Shown here: positions 22,990 to 33,893 of the stretch, in pieces
How positions within the stretch are numbered: the stretch's first letter is position 1
How the letters are laid out: each line of letters begins with the position of its first letter
Notes under the pieces: model-generated
The model's input: only the letters and a program-made list of their open reading frames with translations
Databases searched by the model: none
Told to the model about the DNA's origin: nothing
Position numbers and translations under genes: made by a program
Source of the DNA: Elephas maximus indicus
Lineage: Eukaryota; Chordata; Mammalia; Proboscidea; Elephantidae
Direction of reading: 5' to 3'
Assembly (NCBI RefSeq): GCF_024166365.1
Contig: NC_064827.1
Location: forward strand, 16,223,001-16,287,000
Length of the DNA stretch: 64,000 nt

Positions 22990-23913
22990 TGCCCCCCATG
23001 CCATTTTTACAAGTTCTCTTCGCTTTCAGCAAGAAGGTTGTGTCATCTGAATACCACGGGTTGTTAATAAGCCTTCCACCAACCCTGATGCCACATTCTT
23101 CTTCATAGTCTGGGTTCTTGAATTATTTGCTCAGCATGAAGACTGAATAAGTATGGCAAAACGATGGAACCCTGAAGCACACTTTTCTTGATTTTAAACC
23201 ATGCAGTATTCCCTTGTTCTGTATGAACAACTGCCTCTTAGTCTATGTATAGGTTCTGCATGAGCACAATTAAGCATTCTGAAATTCCTATTCTTCTCAA
23301 TGTTATCCATAGTTTGTTATGATCCTCACAGTTGAATGCCTTTGCATAGTCAATAAAACACAGGTAAACATCTTTCTGGTATTTTCTGCTTTTAGCCAGG
23401 ATCCATCTGACATTAGCAATGATATTCCTAGTTCCACATCCTCTTCTGAATCCGGCTTGAGTTTCTGGCAGTTCCCTGTTGATGTACTGCCGCAACAGGT
23501 TTTGAATTATCTTCAGCAAAATTTCACTTGTGTGTGATATTAATGATATTTTTTGATAATTTCTGCATTCTGTTGGATCACCTTTCTTTGAAATGGGCAC
23601 AAATACAGACCTCTTCCAGTTGGTTGGCCAGGTAGTTGTCTTCCAAACTTCTTGGCATAGACAAGTGAGTACCTCCAGCGCTGCACTCGTTTTTTGAAAC
23701 ATCTTAATTGGTATTCCATCAATTCCTCGAGCCTTGTTTTTTCACCAATGGCTTCAGTGTAGCTTGGACTTCTTCCTTCAGTACCATCAGTTCTTGGTCG
23801 TGTGCTATCTCCGGAAATGGTTGAAGGTTGACTAATTCTTTTTGGTACAGTGACTCTGTGTATTCCTTCATCTGCTTTTGTTGCTTCCTGTGTCATTCAG
23901 TATTTCGCCCATA

Positions 23914-24082
23914 CCAAACCAAACCAAACCCAGTGCCGTCGGAGTCAATTCCAACTCATAGCGACCCTATAGGACAGAGTAGAACTGCCCCATAGAGTTT
24001 CCAAGGAGCACCTGGTGGATTTGAACTGCTGACCCTTTGGTTAGCAGCCATAGCACTTAACCACTACGCCACCAGGGTTTCC
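23914..24082 (-). repeat. AfroSINE inserted in the RTE element
   Basis: Flanked by near-identical direct repeats, ATTTCGCCCATA (23,902-23,913) and ATTTTGCCCATA (24,083-24,094), which are RTE sequence. Confidence 0.92.
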
Positions 24083-24265
24083 ATTTTGCCCATAGAACCT
24101 TCAAAATTGCAGCTTGAGGCTTGAATTTTTTTTTCATTTATTCCAGCTTGAGAAATGCTGAGCCTGTTCTTCCCTTTTGGTTTTCTATACACCAGGTCTT
24201 TGCACATGAGTGTATTTAAGACCTTTTTTCTGTTGAATTGAGTCTGTCTCATCCAAGAATTGCTA

Positions 24266-25424
24266 TATACCTTTAAGGACCTGTGTTCTCTGCATATTTG
24301 TCTTCTGTGGTGTTGAGTGTAGTCTGAATTTTGAACTGGCTTGACAGATGGGTGAATTTATGTGGTTTTTCTGTTTCATTTTGTTCTGAGCTTCTGTCTC
24401 ATCTCAGGAAGCCATGATTGGCAGTTGCTAGGTTTTTTCGTTCTTTCTTTTTTCTCATAAGATAGTCTTTTAAGTCTTAGTTGTTTCTTTTTTTTTTTTT
24501 CCAAGAAAAACTGCTCTTGCACCTGTCTTAGGTGTTAGGCTTTCTGTAGCTATATTAAGAAAACTTGATATAAATTGGTCTATTCAAAAAGTTCATTGAA
24601 AAGGATGGATTGTTTATTTTGGTTGGTATAACAAAGCCTTAAAAAAGGACAAATTAGTGTAAATTTCTTCTCTAAAAGATCCTATAAAACATGCAAAAGA
24701 CAGGATTGTGAAAATGGAATCATTTCCTACCTCTGGATGTTATTATTAAATTAGATTATAATATTCCTTCAGAGAACTTACTGTGATTGGTTTAATGATC
24801 AATAAGCATTTATATAAATTGTCCTAATTGTCCCATGAATTAATGAAAATGAATTTGTTCTTACAAAAATTTTTGTTTATGTCAACCTTGAAAGAAAAAT
24901 CTTAAAAGCAGTCCTTTTAGTTTGAGAACTGCTTTCTAATTAACTTTAGCTAGATATTTTTTTTTTAGATATTATATGTTATATGTTTTACTTTGGGAAA
25001 AGGAGTAATTTTTATTAAGTCCAGAATGAGGAGAATTTATCTTTTGTCTATCAGAATACCTAGGCCAGCTTAAAGCATATGTAAGTGAATTGAGATTAAT
25101 TGATTCTTTCTTGATAAAGAGCCTCTGAGACCCACACTGCTCCAGAGAATATTTTGAAAAGAGATCCCCCCCCAACCAGGTGAAAACTTTTTTAAGATGA
25201 AAGAAAATACAATACATAATGTGGACATTAATGATATCTAAAATAAAAATGCTGTCTTAATACAATTGCCAGAAATTGGGTGGATTCCCAAAATGAAAGA
25301 CAGGTGTGCAAATGTAAGGTTGAATTGAGAAAATATAAGAAATGGCAAAGGCTTGAAGGGAAATATAGACTATTTAGACAATTAGACAAGCTTTTTTTAG
25401 CACAGAAATTAATTTTATTTCTAT
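24266..25424. other. AT-rich unassigned sequence
   Basis: No coding match recognised. By position it could be internal sequence of the decayed provirus ending at 28.8 kb; this is inference only. Confidence 0.35.
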
Positions 25425-25700
25425 GTAGTATCAATGGAAGATTGGAAACCAAAATTAAAAACACATGCCATTTACAATAGCTCTAACAATGAATTATTAA
25501 GGATCAATCTAACAAAACACATGTACAGTAACTGTATGCTAACATCTATAAAATGTTGATCAAAGAAACCAAAGATGATCTAAACAAGTGGGCAGACATG
25601 CTGTGTTCATGGATTGGAAGGCTCAACCTGTTAATTATGTTAAATCTTCCCAAATCGATTTACAGATTTGATACAACTCCAATCAAAATTCCAGCAGAAC
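25425..25700 (+). mobile_element. L1 ORF2 fragment
   Basis: Frame at 25,553 reads 'DDLNKWADMLCSWIGRLN' and 'LPKSIYRFDTTPIKIP', the L1 ORF2 region after the RT domain. It stops abruptly where the antisense L1 3' end begins. Confidence 0.85.
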
Positions 25701-26690
25701 TTTTTTTTTTTTTGCATTCCTGCTCATATTTCTTTAAACTGTGCTTTAGATGAAGGTTTACAGAGCAAATTAGTTTCCCATTAAACAATTAATACACATA
25801 TTCTTTTACGACATTGGTTGCCAACCTCACGATGTGTCAACTCTCCCCTTCTCAACCTTTGTTTCAGATTTCTATTCATCCAGCTTTCCTGTCCTCTCCT
25901 GCTTTCTCATCCTTGCTCCTGGGTTGATGTGCACATTTGGTCTCATATACATGGTTGAGCTATGTGTATTATCGTTTGTTTTATAGGCCTGTCTAATCTT
26001 TGTCTGAAGGGTGCACCTTAGGAGTGACTTCAGTTCTGAGTTAAAAGGGTATCCAGGGGCCATGATCTCGGGTTTCTCTGGTCTTCGTCAGACCAGTAAG
26101 TCTGGTCTTTTTTTTGTGAGTTAGAATTTTGTTCTACATTTTTCTCCAGCTCTGTCTGGGACCCTCTATTGTGATCCCTGTCAGAGCAGTTGTTGGTGGA
26201 AGCCGGGCACCATCTAGTTTTGCTGGACTCAGCCTAGTGGAGGCTGTGGTAGCTGTGGTCCTTTAGGTCTTTGGACTAATCTTTCCCTTGTGTCTTTAGT
26301 TCTCTTCTTTCTCCCCTCCAGACGGGGCAGGACCAGTGGAGCATCTTAGATGGCCACTCACAAGCTTTTAAGACCCCAGATGCTACTTACCAAAGTAGGA
26401 TGCAGACCATTTTCCTTATAAACTATGTTCTGCCAATTGAACTAGATGTGCCCTGAGACCATCGTCCCCAGCCCTCAGCCGAGTAATCTGGTCCTTCAGG
26501 GAGTTTGTATGTGTCTATGAAACTTCTATGACTTTGCCTTTGTCAAGTTGTGCTGACTTATCCCAGTATTGTGTATTGTCTTACCCTTCACCAAAGTTAC
26601 TACCCACTGCCATCAAGTCGATTCCGACTCATAGCAACCCTCACCAAAGTTACCATTTATCTATTGTATAGTTAGTCATTTAGACAAGCT
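25701..26690 (-). mobile_element. L1 3' UTR (lineage-typical type), 5' truncated
   Basis: The poly(T) at 25,701-25,712 is the reversed poly(A). 'tttagatgaaggtttacaga', 'caggggccatgatctcgg', 'aagtctggtct' and 'gcagaccattttccttat' recur at 38.4, 42.1, 51.3 and 59.7 kb. A 40-base SINE fragment interrupts it at 26,601-26,640. Confidence 0.85.
26601..26640 (-). repeat. 40-base AfroSINE end with perfect target-site duplication
   Basis: 'gccatcaagtcgattccgac' with flanks, inserted between two copies of TCACCAAAGTTAC (26,588-26,600 and 26,641-26,653). Extremely 5'-truncated insertion. Confidence 0.85.
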
Positions 26691-26816
26691 TTACGTCAAC
26701 AGTATGTTTTTTGGGTTTACGTCAACAGTAATTACATTTTCTAGTACATAGCCTTAAATAATTTCCAAGATTTTTAGGTAACTTGCTGATATTAAATTGC
26801 GTGAATGGTTATTCAT

Positions 26817-26892
26817 TATAATTGAAGTTTATAGGCTCTTACTTTTCAGCCACAAAGATAAGAAAAGTAAGAGCCTATAAACTTCAATTATA
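26817..26892. repeat. 31-base perfect inverted repeat (hairpin) with 14-base loop
   Basis: Arms 26,817-26,847 and 26,862-26,892 are exact reverse complements (left arm contains 'gaagtttataggctcttac'). AT-rich surroundings. Confidence 0.95.
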
Positions 26893-27008
26893 TATATAGA
26901 CAGTATAAAAAAAAAGACATATATATACATATATATCTATATTTGGGTCTGGAAATGAGGGTGTTCGTTTTGGTACTTAAAGGGCTGCACTGTAAGAGAT
27001 ATATAATA

Positions 27009-27166
27009 CCATTACCCATTGCAGCCAAGTTGATTCCAACTCATAGCGACCCTAAAGGATAGAGTAGAGCTGCCCCATAGGGTTTCCAAGGAGCACCTGC
27101 TGGATTCAGACTGCTAAACTTTTGATCAGCAGCCATAGCTCTTAACCACTATGCCACCAGGGTTTC
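27009..27166 (-). repeat. AfroSINE
   Basis: Direct repeats TAAGAGATATATAATA (26,993-27,008) and TAAGAGATATGTAATA (27,167-27,182) bound it; one mismatch. Confidence 0.92.
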
Positions 27167-27182
27167 TAAGAGATATGTAATA

Positions 27183-28802
27183 AGAACAGGAAATTTAAAG
27201 GGTTTATTAAAAGGGAATTTATTTGATATGGTCAAAGTTCTTATTTTCTGTGGCTAAAACTTTGATAATGGAGCCTTTTTTAAAATGAAGTTTGATGGAT
27301 TAATTTCTGAGGATTTTTAAGATCTTTAATGTCAGACAAAAAGCAAAGAATTGGGTTTGTCATTGTTAAGATAACAAAAGTTTTTTTATTAATGGGTTGA
27401 AGAGTTAATTTTATTCTTTGTGCAATCCACTTCAAAGGCAACAGTTCAATAGAATAAATTCTGAGTCGAAAACCAAGGTACCTGGCTTTGGAAAAAGTGA
27501 AGGTTTTTACCTTTAAGATCTTTGATTAAATAACTCAAGTATTGTTTCTTGGTGACCTGTGATAAACTCCTGACAATTCTGAAACTTCATGGAAAGCCAC
27601 AAAAGATTTGTTTCTGTTTTACAAAGAGAAAAAATGCTAAAAAGAGTTTATTTAATATGTTATGAGTTATATGAAACATGTCAAGTCAGGAGAAGTACTA
27701 AATTTTCTTTGAGTTAAAATTTATGTGTCAGTAATGTTTGCCTGATATTAAACAACAAGTGCATAATATAATGTCATAATTTTATTATTTGAATTGCTAA
27801 CTTGGTCACAACTTTGTTTTCTTTGAATCTAGCATATCAAAGCCAGTGGTTTTCGCTGGGGAATTCACATTATTTACTCATGAATTTTGATGACTTTTCA
27901 GATGTTTAGAGACTTGATAATCTTGATATATTCTTGATAATCTTGCTATATACTTGGTATATCTAGTGTTACATCTCAAGATTTCTATGTGTTATATCTG
28001 AAGCTCTTTGAAAATAAGGTTAGTCATTATGTTTAGAGAAATTTTTTTTAATTGTATTTGTTTGGCTTTGCTTCACTTTTATAACTAATTCCCATCAAAT
28101 ATTTCTCTTCAAGAAATAAATACTGAAATGACTAAGATGGCAGAAGTAGTCTTCAAAACTGAATGGTCCTCGACATCCTTACCATTGCCATTATTAAATA
28201 ACTGTGCCATTATTAAAACTGATTGTTGTGTTTATATTCCTGATAGTACTAGTATCACTCACTATGTTTCTTGTATGGAACACATAGTGCTGAATCTCAA
28301 TAATCCTGTTCCTTCTTTGACTGGTATTTTAAATCGATTTAGTTCTTAGGGGATAATGGAAGAAAATATTAATTTACCTTGCTTTGCTTCTACTCGTCTT
28401 TGTATCTATCTTTACAACTACAAAATGTTGGTTTTTGCTAATCAACTATTGTATGTCTGTGGAATGTCGTGTACCCAAAACTATTCATCCCACAGATAAA
28501 CTGATGTCAATCACTTGTGCTTTTCAGCTTTGATATACAAGTATTGGCTAGTGTTCTTCAGGTTGGCTAAGGATTTTCTCAAATTTGGCCCAAATCTTCC
28601 ACTAATAAAACCCTAGCACAACTCACCCTGAGGAGGAGGCCTAATAGAACGACAAGGTGAAGAAAATAAACATGAAGTAAAATGACACTGAAATAAGCTA
28701 AACAACGGAGCAATCAACAACAAGAAATAAAAGTTCTTGCAGAAGAAAGGCTGCTCCATTTGTAGATGATCTAGCGGAGGCTTGATCAAAAGGAGGAAAA
28801 CG
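27183..28802 (+). mobile_element. Decayed endogenous retrovirus, 3' internal region (env and polypurine tract)
   Basis: AT-rich sequence leading into LTR copy 2. It contains an Env transmembrane-subunit remnant (28,128-28,347) and, at the end, a purine-rich tract ('aaaaggaggaaaac', 28,788-28,801) directly before the LTR's TGG, the position expected of a polypurine tract. No gag or pol motif was recognised upstream. Confidence 0.6.
28128..28347 (+). pseudogene. Retroviral Env transmembrane-subunit remnant
   Basis: The frame contains the C-X6-CC motif at about 28,204-28,230 ('CAIIKTDCC') followed by 'VYIPD', as in the TM ectodomain of class I (gamma-type) retroviral Env. Further on 'NNPVPSL' and 'LNRFSS' precede an in-frame TAG at 28,347. 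No fusion peptide, clear heptad region or membrane anchor remains in one frame. Non-functional remnant. Confidence 0.65.
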
Positions 28803-29532
28803 TGGTTGTGGAAGCTAAAACCAACATGGAGTCCCTTAGGCCATGCCAAAAGAGTGCGGCCACTACCTGGTTTCACCCGGTAAAAGTATAAGATGATAAG
28901 TATCCTAACTTTTAGACATAGTAATTAGCTTGTTTCTGTAGATTTATGTATAATCAACAGCTTCTGCTGTTTAACTCCTGCATTCCAGACAGGAAGATGC
29001 CTGGTTATCTGCCTCCACTCAGCAGGCACAGACCCCCCCCCCAAAAAAACTGCAACATTTGTCTTCTTAAGCAAATTAATATTTCAAAGAAGCAAGGACT
29101 TCGAAGGACATTTTCATGAACCTCTGAAAAATCTGCTAATACAGCCCAGACTTCTAGGACTCTCTTTGTTCCCGTATGACTAAGTTAACCCTGATGCTGC
29201 CACACTTCCTTGGGACGTGCAGTTTAGGCTGTGTATTCCCTGATCCGCGAACTGTTGGTCAAATAATAAATCTCCAGCACTGGTGGCACAGTGATTAAGA
29301 AGTTGGCTGCTAGCTGAAAGGTCTGTGGTTCGGACCCACCAGTCGCTCCAGGGGAGAAAGATGTGGCAGTCTGCTTCTGTAAAGATTACAGCCTTGGAAA
29401 CCCTATGGGAGAGTTCTACTCTGCCCTACAGGGTCGCTATGAGTCAGAATTGACTCAGCGGCAATGGGCTTGGTTTGGTTTTGGTTTAGTATCATTTTTA
29501 ACTTTGTCTCCGTTCTCAGAAATTCTTTTACA
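28803..29532 (+). mobile_element. Retroviral-type LTR, copy 2 (3' LTR), with SINE insertion
   Basis: Starts 'TGGTTGTGGAAGCTAAAACC' right after a polypurine tract and ends 'aattcttttACA'. Same length as copy 1 once the SINE at 29,279-29,489 is removed. Confidence 0.75.
29279..29489 (+). repeat. AfroSINE inserted in LTR copy 2
   Basis: 'cactggtggcacagtgatta' to 'gagtcagaattgactcagc' with a 'ggtttggttttggttt' tail. The LTR reads across the gap when compared with copy 1. Confidence 0.92.
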
Positions 29533-29885
29533 GTTTTGACCTTAACCTGTAGAACCTACTTGTAATACAAGGAGGGAGTCAGAGAGAACATTTTTTTAAC
29601 CCTGTAGAGAATCTGACAAAGTCCTTATATTTGCTCTAGGGCCAGCCAAGCAGAGCAGACTCTTCGTTCTGATCTGAGTGAGCAGAGAGAAGCCCTTTCC
29701 TGAAGGAAGAGGTTGTTTGTGGCAGTAGAGGGAGAAGCAAGAGAATCAATTCTTGGGTTCAGAGGATAAAAAAAAGCAAGTGACCCAGGAGCTGTCCTGA
29801 AGCTGAGCCAGGAAAAATTCCCAACTTCCCACAATGCCTCATTCCGCAGCCCCAAACTCTGGAAGCCTCCAGCTCCACATCTCAT
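29533..29885. other. Intergenic sequence, nothing recognised
   Basis: No gene or repeat family seen. Confidence 0.4.
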
Positions 29886-30058
29886 TAAACAAACAAACAA
29901 ACAAAAACCACTGCTGTTGAGTCAAATTTCAACTCATAGTGACCCTCTAGGACAGAGTAGAACTGCCCCATAGGGTTTCCAAGGAGCACCTGGTGGGTTT
30001 GAACTGCCGACCTTTTGGTTAGCAGACTAGCTCTAAATCACTGAGTCACCAGGGCTCC
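29886..30058 (-). repeat. AfroSINE
   Basis: Tail 'aaacaaacaaacaaac', 'ctgttgagtcaaatttcaac', ending 'accagggctcc'. Confidence 0.9.
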
Positions 30059-30740
30059 TCCCATACCTCATTACCCTCCTCATAATCACTACGTGGAAAA
30101 AATTCCCTGCCCCAGGCCACCAAGGCTCAGAAGTTGGGGAGGGTGGGGAAGGGAAGGGTCCCCCATTCCTGGCATCCCTCATTGGACCCCTGAACACATC
30201 TCCCTATAAATATACTGTTCATCTGGTGGCCAAGACCTGTTGAAACTCTCTTAAGAGGATTATGGGTTAAACATTGCTAACCATTATGCATAATATGGTT
30301 TCTACGGAAAATGCTTTCTGAGTTCCACATAACTCACTTCCTCAAATGAACCACCGGAATTCTGCCCATTCTGTTGTGGAGACTGTCTCTGTGCAACTCA
30401 GAAGAAAGAGGAAGAGGTACTAATGTCTCTCAGGACGGTTAGGTTCACAGGACAAGGAAAGGTTATGTGTCCTTTTTGCTTGAAATCTTTTTCATATTGC
30501 CTTTTGATCATTCTAGAGATGAAGAAATACATTCCCTTCCTTCTACCCAGGCCTTAAAGGACTGTGAGGCCATTCCTGTATAGTCAAAGTGAAGGTTTTG
30601 TGTCTCCCTTGCTTAGAAGTTTAAGAGAACAAGTAAAAGGTAGAAGGAAATTTAATTTTAACTTCCTTGGGGTTTTTTGATCATGAAAACTACCACAGCA
30701 TATCTGATAGAAGTGCACTTTTTTACTGAAGTTCACAGAG
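30059..30740. other. Intergenic sequence, nothing recognised
   Basis: No gene or repeat family seen. Confidence 0.4.
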
Positions 30741-30752
30741 TTAACTTTATCT

Positions 30753-30905
30753 CCCATTGCTGCCGAGTCGATTACAACTCATAGCGACCCTAAAGAACAG
30801 AGTAGAACTGCCCCATAGGGTTTCCAAGGAGCACCTGGTGGATTCGAACTGCCAACCTTTTGCTTAGCAACCATAGCTTTTAACGACTATGCCACCAGGG
30901 TTCCC
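30753..30905 (-). repeat. AfroSINE
   Basis: Bounded by TTAACTTTATCT (30,741-30,752) and TTAAGTTTATCT (30,906-30,917). Confidence 0.92.
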
Positions 30906-30996
30906 TTAAGTTTATCTACATTCAGATCATAAACTATATTGTAACTGCTTCAGCATACCTCCATAGCCAAAAAGGACTGGATTCTTTCCCATAATC

Positions 30997-31075
30997 CAGT
31001 GTGTGTGGGTGTGCGTGCGTGTGAGTCTGTGTGTGCATGTGTGTGTGAGTGTGAGTGCGCGTGTGTGAGAGAAGT
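30997..31075. repeat. Imperfect (TG)n microsatellite
   Basis: Alternating 'gtgtgtgtgggtgtgcgtgc' interrupted by A and C, about 75 bases. Confidence 0.9.
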
Positions 31076-31424
31076 TGAGAGAATGACTCACGTAGTCTTC
31101 TCAGGGAAGCTGAAAGCCTAGTTAACTCTGAAGGGCTGCCATTACTAAGTGAGCTAGAGCTCATTGTTTATATGCAAGCTAGCCACCAAATCATATTTAT
31201 CCTTTTAGGGCGCCCTTAGCAAAACAATGCAATCAACTTCTAGCACATGGAAATACTTTCTACATGGCAAGTTTTTCCGAAAAAAAGAAAGAAACCATAT
31301 CTTGGTTTGAAAATAGCAAGAGATGAATCAGGCTTTACCAAATGATGCTGAGGTGATAAACACTTTACATATAAGAAATATCCCACAAATATTTCAAGAG
31401 CATTCATAAGTGTGAGGATGTGAT

Positions 31425-31680
31425 AGAGTCTGATAAATAAACCTTGATACCATGTATTTGAGCGGTTGCTATGTGCCAAGGACTTGACATATCTGATCTT
31501 CTTTAATCCTGACAAAAGCCCTTTGAAAAAAGAATTACTACCCTCATTTTCCAAATGAGGAAATTAAGGTGGATGGGTTAAGGAACTTGCTCAGGCTTCA
31601 AAGTTTGCAAGTGGCAGCAAGGGCATTTGAATTCAGGCCCATCTGACTCAAAGCCAGGCTTTCAGCTACTCTGCTGACTC
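31425..31680 (+). repeat. MIR element
   Basis: 'gctatgtgccaaggacttga', 'tttccaaatgaggaaattaa' and 'aacttgctcaggcttcaaag' match the MIR core and 3' half. Confidence 0.75.
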
Positions 31681-31899
31681 AAATGGCAGAGGTCCTGCTG
31701 CCGATATTAAACATTAGCCACTGTCACCAGGCATTGCTTGGGGGCAGCTTTATAGTGCAAACATCAGGTGCAAAACACTCCCAAAGGTTTTCTCAGTAGG
31801 AAAGGGAGAACTTTCCAGAGGCATGCATTCTCCTTGAATATTATTACCAGTAACAAATCCTTAAAATTAAATTAATGTATGCTTTTTTTGCAGTTCCGA

Positions 31900-32062
31900 G
31901 GGAGCCCTGATGGCACAGTGGTTAAGAGCTCAGCCACAAACCAAAAGGTTGGCAGTTCAAATCCACCAGCCACTCTTTGGAAACCCTATGGGGCAGTTAT
32001 ACTCTGTCCTATAGAATCACTGTGAGTTGGAATCGACTTGAGAGCAACGGGTTTGGTTTTTT
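31900..32062 (+). repeat. AfroSINE
   Basis: 'gagccctgatggcacagtgg' to 'gttggaatcgacttgagagc' plus a 'gggtttggttttttt' tail. Confidence 0.92.
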
Positions 32063-32259
32063 TTGTCTGTTTGTGCAATAGAGATTCTTTGTGCAAGCAT
32101 CTTTTATAATGTCTGGTAGGGATATAGCTGCCCTGCTTTTTGGGGGAGGTGGCTCAGCACACACACGCCAATACGCCTTATGTACACATACTCGTGCCTT
32201 ATGGAGTGGCTCTGGTTCCATCCAAGACAGAAAAGCATGGCTGTGTGTCGCCTCCAGGT

Positions 32260-32476
32260 TTGTACCAAAGCAGTTACCCACCATAGAGTCAATTCCAACT
32301 ATGGTGACCCCATGTGCTTCAGAGTAGGACTGCATTCTGGAGGGTTTTCCTGGTTGTGACCTTTAGGAAGCAAATCACCAAGGCTTTTTTCTGAGGCACC
32401 TTTAGGTGCATTCAGACCACCAACCTTTAGGTTAGTAGCCCGGCACTTAATCATTTGTGCCGCACAGGGACTCCAG
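32260..32476 (-). repeat. AfroSINE-type SINE (long subfamily)
   Basis: 'ccatagagtcaattccaact' to 'cgcacagggactcc'. Confidence 0.85.
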
Positions 32477-32486
32477 GCTTGTTTAA

Positions 32487-32618
32487 AACCTATTGCCGTC
32501 CAGTCAATTCTGATTCGTAGCGACCTTATAGGACAGAGTAGAACTGCTCCATAGGGTTTCCAAGTAGCAGCTGGTGGATTCAAACTGTTGACCTTTTAGT
32601 TAGCAGCCTGAGCTCTTG
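32487..32618 (-). repeat. AfroSINE
   Basis: 'attgccgtccagtcaattct' to 'agttagcagcctgagctctt'. The 5'-most bases are lost. Confidence 0.85.
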
Positions 32619-33487
32619 TATAGAGGCCTGTTAATGCTGGGAGGTTCAAGCCTGGGACCAGAACAGCTCGTTGCATAAACTTTCCTTGACAGGCTGTGGC
32701 TGAACTGTGGTGGAAGTCTGGATCACTCCCTCCCAAGATAGCAGACACATCTCCAAAGCGCCTTCCTCCTGGTGGCTGAGCAATGCTTCTCAGTTCTTTT
32801 GGGTGGACCTTCATTACACACTCTGCAAATGGCTGTTGGGCTTCAGGAGTAAGCCATCACCCCCCATGCCTCCTAAAACAATGCCGTTTGTTGCTCTCTC
32901 CCCACCCTCATCCCCAACCAAAGCTCTGGATATTCATGAGTCATCATGGCTGCTCAATTTCTCTGGATGGGTGAATCGGGATGGGCTTGGGCTGCCCACA
33001 GCAGCTTCAAACCCTCGTGTCTGAAAGCAGATCAGAATCTCCATCCCATCCTCCTGCTTGCTCATTGGGTGGACACAGCAGGAACCTGTCCTCCAGGCTC
33101 TGATTTTTCCTTTAGCATCATATTCCTCAGAGCCAGGAACTGACTGGAGCAAGCAGAACCATTGCCTTGTTGCCAGGACAACCAAGAAGTTTGCTCTGAA
33201 TCCAGTGGCTCACAACAAAATGTTCAATTTCTCCTTGCTAGAGGTTGTTCTAGCTAGGGTAGAAGTTCGATGCCAAGCGGTCAGAACTGGAACAGTGTTT
33301 CCCATGTGATACTGAGAGGTCAGACAGGCCAACTAATTCAGAATCCATTAGGGAAAGCTTATATTTGAGAGCTGGCAAGGCAAAGAGCTAATATGTAACA
33401 CAGAGGCCAAAGCTTGGGGCTGCAGGACCAGGACTTGAAAATCTGACAAACTGGGGGTCAATTTAAAAGACGTTAGGGAGAAAATCC
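32619..33487. other. Intergenic sequence, nothing recognised
   Basis: Several short chance frames on both strands, none with recognisable similarity. Confidence 0.4.
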
Positions 33488-33893
33488 ACCACCCATCTGT
33501 CAGCTTGTCATATTGTGGTGGCTTTCATGTTGCTATGGTGCAGGAAGCTATGCCACTAGTATTTCAAGTACCAGCAGGGTTACCCATGGTGGACAGGTTT
33601 CAGCAGAGCTTCCAGACTAAAACAGACTAAGAAGAAAGTCTGGGCAACGTACTTCCAAAAATTAGCCAGCGAAAACCCAGTGGATCACAGTAGAGTATCG
33701 TCTGATGCAGTGCTGAAGGATGGGCCCTTGAGGTTGGAAGGCACTCAAAATACACAATGGCCGCAACAATGGATTGAGCATACCGGTAATTGTAAAGACG
33801 ACACAAGACCAGGCAACATTTTGTTTGGTTATATATAAAAGGTCACCATGAGTTGGAGCTGACTCATCAGCAACTAACAACAACAACAAAGTG
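33488..33893 (+). mobile_element. RTE-derived short non-autonomous element
   Basis: Joins the RTE 5' leader (33,488-33,755; matches the reverse complement of about 14,040-14,307, e.g. 'ggaagctatgccactagtat' and 'aggttggaaggcactcaaaa') directly to the RTE 3' end ('ggtcaccatgagttggagct', 'caactaacaacaacaacaa'). All coding sequence is missing. Confidence 0.8.

Larger units (their letters stand above)
22018..24265 (-). mobile_element. RTE-clade LINE interrupted by two insertions
   Basis: 22,018-22,511 encodes the C-terminal part ('LGKSAAKDLFKVLKSKGVT'). 22,990-23,913 encodes RT fingers/palm with 'WPTNWKRSVFVPISKKGDP', 'LPETQAGFRRGCGTRN' and 'DYAKAF'. 24,083-24,265 continues the linker. Interruptions are an unidentified insert of about 480 bases (22,512-22,989) and a SINE (23,914-24,082). 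The RT active-site box is not preserved. Confidence 0.85.

Noticed and set aside
30997-31075. Regularly spaced repeat resembling an array
   Set aside because: It is a degenerate TG microsatellite without spacers; no CRISPR-like structure anywhere in the window.
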